Source: DAIOGN01 sp036745245
GTDB lineage: Bacteria > Zixibacteria > MSB-5A5 > JAUVRN01
Length of the DNA: 5,335 nucleotides
Direction of reading: 5' to 3'
Assembly: GCA_036745245.1 (NCBI GenBank)
Contig: DAIOGN010000175.1
Location: 1-5,335, forward strand
A model generated the notes under the pieces. That model did not search any database. It saw only the letters and a program-made list of their open reading frames with translations, and had not been told where the DNA came from. Below are positions 3,067 to 5,335 of the stretch, piece by piece; within the stretch, counting starts at the first letter, position 1, and each line of letters opens with the position of its first letter. A program made the position numbers and the translations under genes.

Positions 3067-5335
3067 GGTCACCTCCATGCTCCGAGCACGAATACCCTGG
3101 CTTCCCTCCGAACCGTGAATCTTTCCCGCCCCCCTCGTCCTTGCCGGCGAGCACCTTCTGAATGAGTCGCGCCTTCCCCTGGCGCAGCTCGGCCTGAAGT
3201 TCCCGATCGCGCTCCCGGTTAAAGTACATCCGCCCGTCGATCCAGGTCTCCTGACAATGCGTGTACGTGGAGAGAGGATCGCCCGACCAGACCACGAAGT
3301 CGGCATCCTTGCCCGGTTCAAGCGAACCCACGCGATCCGAAATCCCGAGTTGTCTGGCAGGATTGATGGTGACGAAGGCCAGCGCCTGATCCGGCGGGAC
3401 GCCGCCGTACTTCACGGCCTTGGCCGCCTCGGTGTTGAGCCGGCGCGCCAGCTCATTCGAGTCTGAGTTGAAGGACACCACCACGCCCTGCTCGTGCATG
3501 AGCGCACCGTTGTGCGGAATGGCATCGTACACTTCAAACTTGTAGGCCCACCAGTCGGAGAACGAGGAGGCGCCGGCGCCGTGTTCCGCCAGCCGATCGG
3601 CCACCTTGTACCCCTCGAGGACGTGCTGAAACGTGGCCACCTTGAATCCGAACTCCTCTGCCAGACGGGTGAGCATGAGGATTTCGTCCTGCCGGTACGA
3701 ATGGCTGTGCACCAGGCGGCGGCCGTCGAGAATCTCCACCAACGCGTCCAGCTCGAGGTCCTGCTTCACGGGAGGTCCGTTCGGCTTCTTGCGATAGGCA
3801 TCACGGCGCACCTTGTAGTCCCGCGCCGCCACGAACGCGTCACGGATGATCTGTTCGACCCCCATGCGGGTCTGCGGATAACGCGTGGTGAAGTTGTCGC
3901 CCCAGTTGCTTTGTTTGGGATTCTCGCCCAGCGCGAACTTGATGCCGGGTGGGGCCCCTGCGAACTTCAGCCCCTCGGCCGCCTGTCCCCACCGAAGTTT
4001 GATCACCTGATTCTGGCCGCCGATCGCGTTGGCGGATCCGTGCAGGACATTGGCCACCGTCAATCCCCCGGCCAGTTCCCGGTACAGTCCGATGTCGTCC
4101 GGATCGATCACATCGCCGATCCGCACTTCGGCGGTGATCGTCTGCGTGCCCTCGTTGACGTCACCGGCCACCGCCGTGTGCGAGTGACAATCGATCAACC
4201 CGGGCGTGATGTGCCGTCCCGAGACGTCCACCACGCGCGCACCGCCCGGTGGTTTCAGCCCGGCTCCCACTCCGACGATCTTGCCTTCCGCGATCACGAG
4301 CGTGGCGTTCTCAAGGATCCCCTGAGACCCGCATGTCCAGAGGGTGGCGCCGGTGAGAGCCAGAAGCTTCTCCTGCACGGGGGGCGACGTGAACCCGAAG
4401 TCGCCGTCCGGAAGCCGGGGCGCGAGAACCAGAGGCGAGTCGACCGACTCCTTCCCCTTGGGCTTCTCTCCGTCCTTGTGCGTCGTGTCGGGCGGAACGG
4501 CGACGGAATCGGACGTCTTCAGCGCGTGCCACGTGAAGTCTGCGCCCTCCGGAGACGTAGCGAAGCCGCGCATGCTCGAATCCACCGATCCTGAGAAGCG
4601 GTACACTCCCGGGTGTCCCAGGGAGTCGCCGGACAACGAGAACGTGAACTGAGTGCCCAGGATCTCCAGGTCGTTCAGCTTGGCTTCGGGCGAACGGCCC
4701 AGCGTTCCTTTGGGCTTCGCACGGGTGCCCGAGATCAGGAGGGACAAAGTATCGGGCAGACCGCTTGCGGCATGCGGCGCGAAGGACCAGGTGCCGCGCA
4801 CATCGATCTTTGGCTCCTCCGACACGGCATACCGCTCGCCCTCGACCCAGGTCTCCAGGATTTTCGTATCTTCGTCGAACAGTCGTCCGGACGCGATGAT
4901 GAAACCGGCCGACTTGCCCGCTTCGATGGTCCCATAGCGATCGGCGATGCCGAGCATCTGTGCCGGGGCCACCGTGAGAGCCTCCAGCGCCTGTGCTTCG
5001 GTGAGGCCGCGTTCGATGCACGTGCGCACGGCCTTGAACACTCCGCTTTTCTCCTTGAGACCGTCCGTCGTGAACGCCACCGTCACACCGGCCTTCCTGA
5101 GACGAGCCGCACATTCAGGCGCCAGGTACCAGTGCCGCAGCTGCGCGAGTGTGACGTCGAGCGCCTCCTCAGGCGTGCCCACGGCCGGCGCCTTGGGAAA
5201 TTCGAGCGGCAGAATCACCGGCAGGCCGGTCTTCACCACCTCGTCTTGCCTCCGGTATTCGTAGTTCGAGCCGCGCATCACGGCAGGCAGGGCCAGCTCC
5301 TGTGCCAGCGCATGCGCGCGCAGCCGCTCGGGCGT
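3059..5335 (-). CDS. Two-module amidohydrolase, C-terminal 758 residues (5' end outside the window)
   Basis: The frame is open to the right edge; translation of 5335-5282 (TPERLRAHALAQ...) continues the barrel, so Met or GTG codons near 5281 are internal. Residues are numbered from the edge. Residues 1-170 are the end of a first amidohydrolase-like barrel (VAFTTDG with D91; sandwich ADRYGTIEAGKSAG). Residues about 177-272 are a beta-rich segment of unknown family (VRGTWSF to FTWHAL), followed by a Lys- and Asp-rich linker. Residues about 300-700 are a complete second module of imidazolonepropionase/peptidase-like type. Its ligands are present: H384-S-H386, probably carboxylated K466 (GIKFALGE), H543 or H545 (VHSHS), H571 (FQH) and D625 (FNSDSNE). 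Hydrolysis of an amide or peptide bond is likely; the substrate is unknown, although related families include Xaa-Arg/Lys carboxypeptidases. The protein ends in a charged tail with Cys and His. It is probably exported like its neighbour, but the signal peptide is outside the window. It is upstream in an operon with the 434-residue protein, with an 8-base overlap. Confidence 0.9.
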   Translation of the reverse strand, partial: TPERLRAHALAQELALPAVMRGSNYEYRRQDEVVKTGLPVILPLEFPKAPAVGTPEEALDVTLAQLRHWYLAPECAARLRKAGVTVAFTTDGLKEKSGVFKAVRTCIERGLTEAQALEALTVAPAQMLGIADRYGTIEAGKSAGFIIASGRLFDEDTKILETWVEGERYAVSEEPKIDVRGTWSFAPHAASGLPDTLSLLISGTRAKPKGTLGRSPEAKLNDLEILGTQFTFSLSGDSLGHPGVYRFSGSVDSSMRGFATSPEGADFTWHALKTSDSVAVPPDTTHKDGEKPKGKESVDSPLVLAPRLPDGDFGFTSPPVQEKLLALTGATLWTCGSQGILENATLVIAEGKIVGVGAGLKPPGGARVVDVSGRHITPGLIDCHSHTAVAGDVNEGTQTITAEVRIGDVIDPDDIGLYRELAGGLTVANVLHGSANAIGGQNQVIKLRWGQAAEGLKFAGAPPGIKFALGENPKQSNWGDNFTTRYPQTRMGVEQIIRDAFVAARDYKVRRDAYRKKPNGPPVKQDLELDALVEILDGRRLVHSHSYRQDEILMLTRLAEEFGFKVATFQHVLEGYKVADRLAEHGAGASSFSDWWAYKFEVYDAIPHNGALMHEQGVVVSFNSDSNELARRLNTEAAKAVKYGGVPPDQALAFVTINPARQLGISDRVGSLEPGKDADFVVWSGDPLSTYTHCQETWIDGRMYFNRERDRELQAELRQGKARLIQKVLAGKDEGGGKDSRFGGKPGYSCSEHGGDHE
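3067..3076 (-). promoter_or_regulatory. Strong Shine-Dalgarno inside the upstream coding sequence
   Basis: On the minus strand GGAGGTGACC immediately precedes the ATG at 3066, leaving four bases between GGAGGT and the start. It is the clearest ribosome site in the window and decides the start against another in-frame ATG at 3078, which would place this motif inside the coding region. The same bases encode Gly-Gly-Asp and part of the next His of the upstream protein, so ribosomes finishing that gene arrive directly at this site. Confidence 0.7.

Noticed and set aside
3076..3078. Alternative ATG four codons upstream of the chosen start of the small amidohydrolase
   Set aside because: It would put the strong Shine-Dalgarno inside the coding sequence and has no comparable site of its own.
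2272..3165. A 297-codon open frame on the plus strand, antisense to the small amidohydrolase
   Set aside because: It is Arg-, His- and Pro-rich with no recognisable domain and lies opposite a gene with clear motifs, signal peptide and ribosome site. Long antisense frames are common in GC-rich DNA.
3494..4594. A 366-codon open frame on the plus strand, antisense to the two-module amidohydrolase
   Set aside because: It covers the antisense of the HxH, Lys, His and Asp motifs of a well-supported gene and its own product has no family features or plausible ribosome site.
5276..5281. GTG/ATG pair at 5281 and 5278 as the start of the two-module amidohydrolase
   Set aside because: The frame continues open to the window edge with a protein-like sequence, and the residues after this point begin in the middle of a barrel, so the true start is outside the window.
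1..5335. tRNA, rRNA, CRISPR array, insertion sequence, integrase or toxin-antitoxin genes
   Set aside because: I looked on both strands and found no cloverleaf-like sequence, regular spaced repeats, terminal inverted repeats flanking a transposase or related coding motifs. The window looks like ordinary chromosomal metabolism.

Overview
This is a high-GC bacterial window with tightly packed genes. Signal-peptide amidohydrolases arranged as a roughly 1,000-residue two-module protein followed by a single-module one are something I associate with Gemmatimonadota, Acidobacteriota, Eisenbacteria and Bacteroidota. The GC content favours one of the first three. This lineage call is inference from gene content and composition only; there is no rRNA or other marker here.

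Layout, left to right. Positions 1-104 (minus strand) hold the first 34 codons of an acetyl-CoA acetyltransferase (thiolase) that runs off the left edge. Positions 105-281 are a divergent promoter region: a fairly good candidate promoter faces left towards the thiolase, with a perfect 12-bp palindrome over its -35 box, and a much weaker candidate faces right. Positions 282-1409 (plus strand) encode an enolase-superfamily dipeptide epimerase with a complete catalytic set. Positions 1410-1761 are a convergent intergenic region with no gene I can support; it holds GC-rich inverted repeats and a run of nine C.

The rest of the window is a minus-strand operon of two amidohydrolase genes. The upstream gene (5335 to 3059) enters from the right edge already inside its coding sequence. 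It encodes the end of one amidohydrolase-like module, an unidentified beta-rich segment, and a second, complete module with an apparently intact metal-binding centre. Its last 8 bases overlap the start of the second gene (3066 to 1762), a 434-residue protein with a signal peptide and an amidohydrolase fold whose metal ligands appear to be gone. The overlap and the Shine-Dalgarno placed inside the upstream gene's last codons suggest coupled translation.

How they may work together (inference): the two amidohydrolase proteins probably act outside the cytoplasm, perhaps on small peptides or cyclic amides, as a catalytic plus non-catalytic pair. The dipeptide epimerase would handle dipeptides in the cytoplasm, and the thiolase belongs to acyl-CoA metabolism. 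The genes lie in three transcription units, so a shared pathway is a hypothesis. The most unusual content is the amidohydrolase pair, not a recognisable defence, mobile or RNA system.
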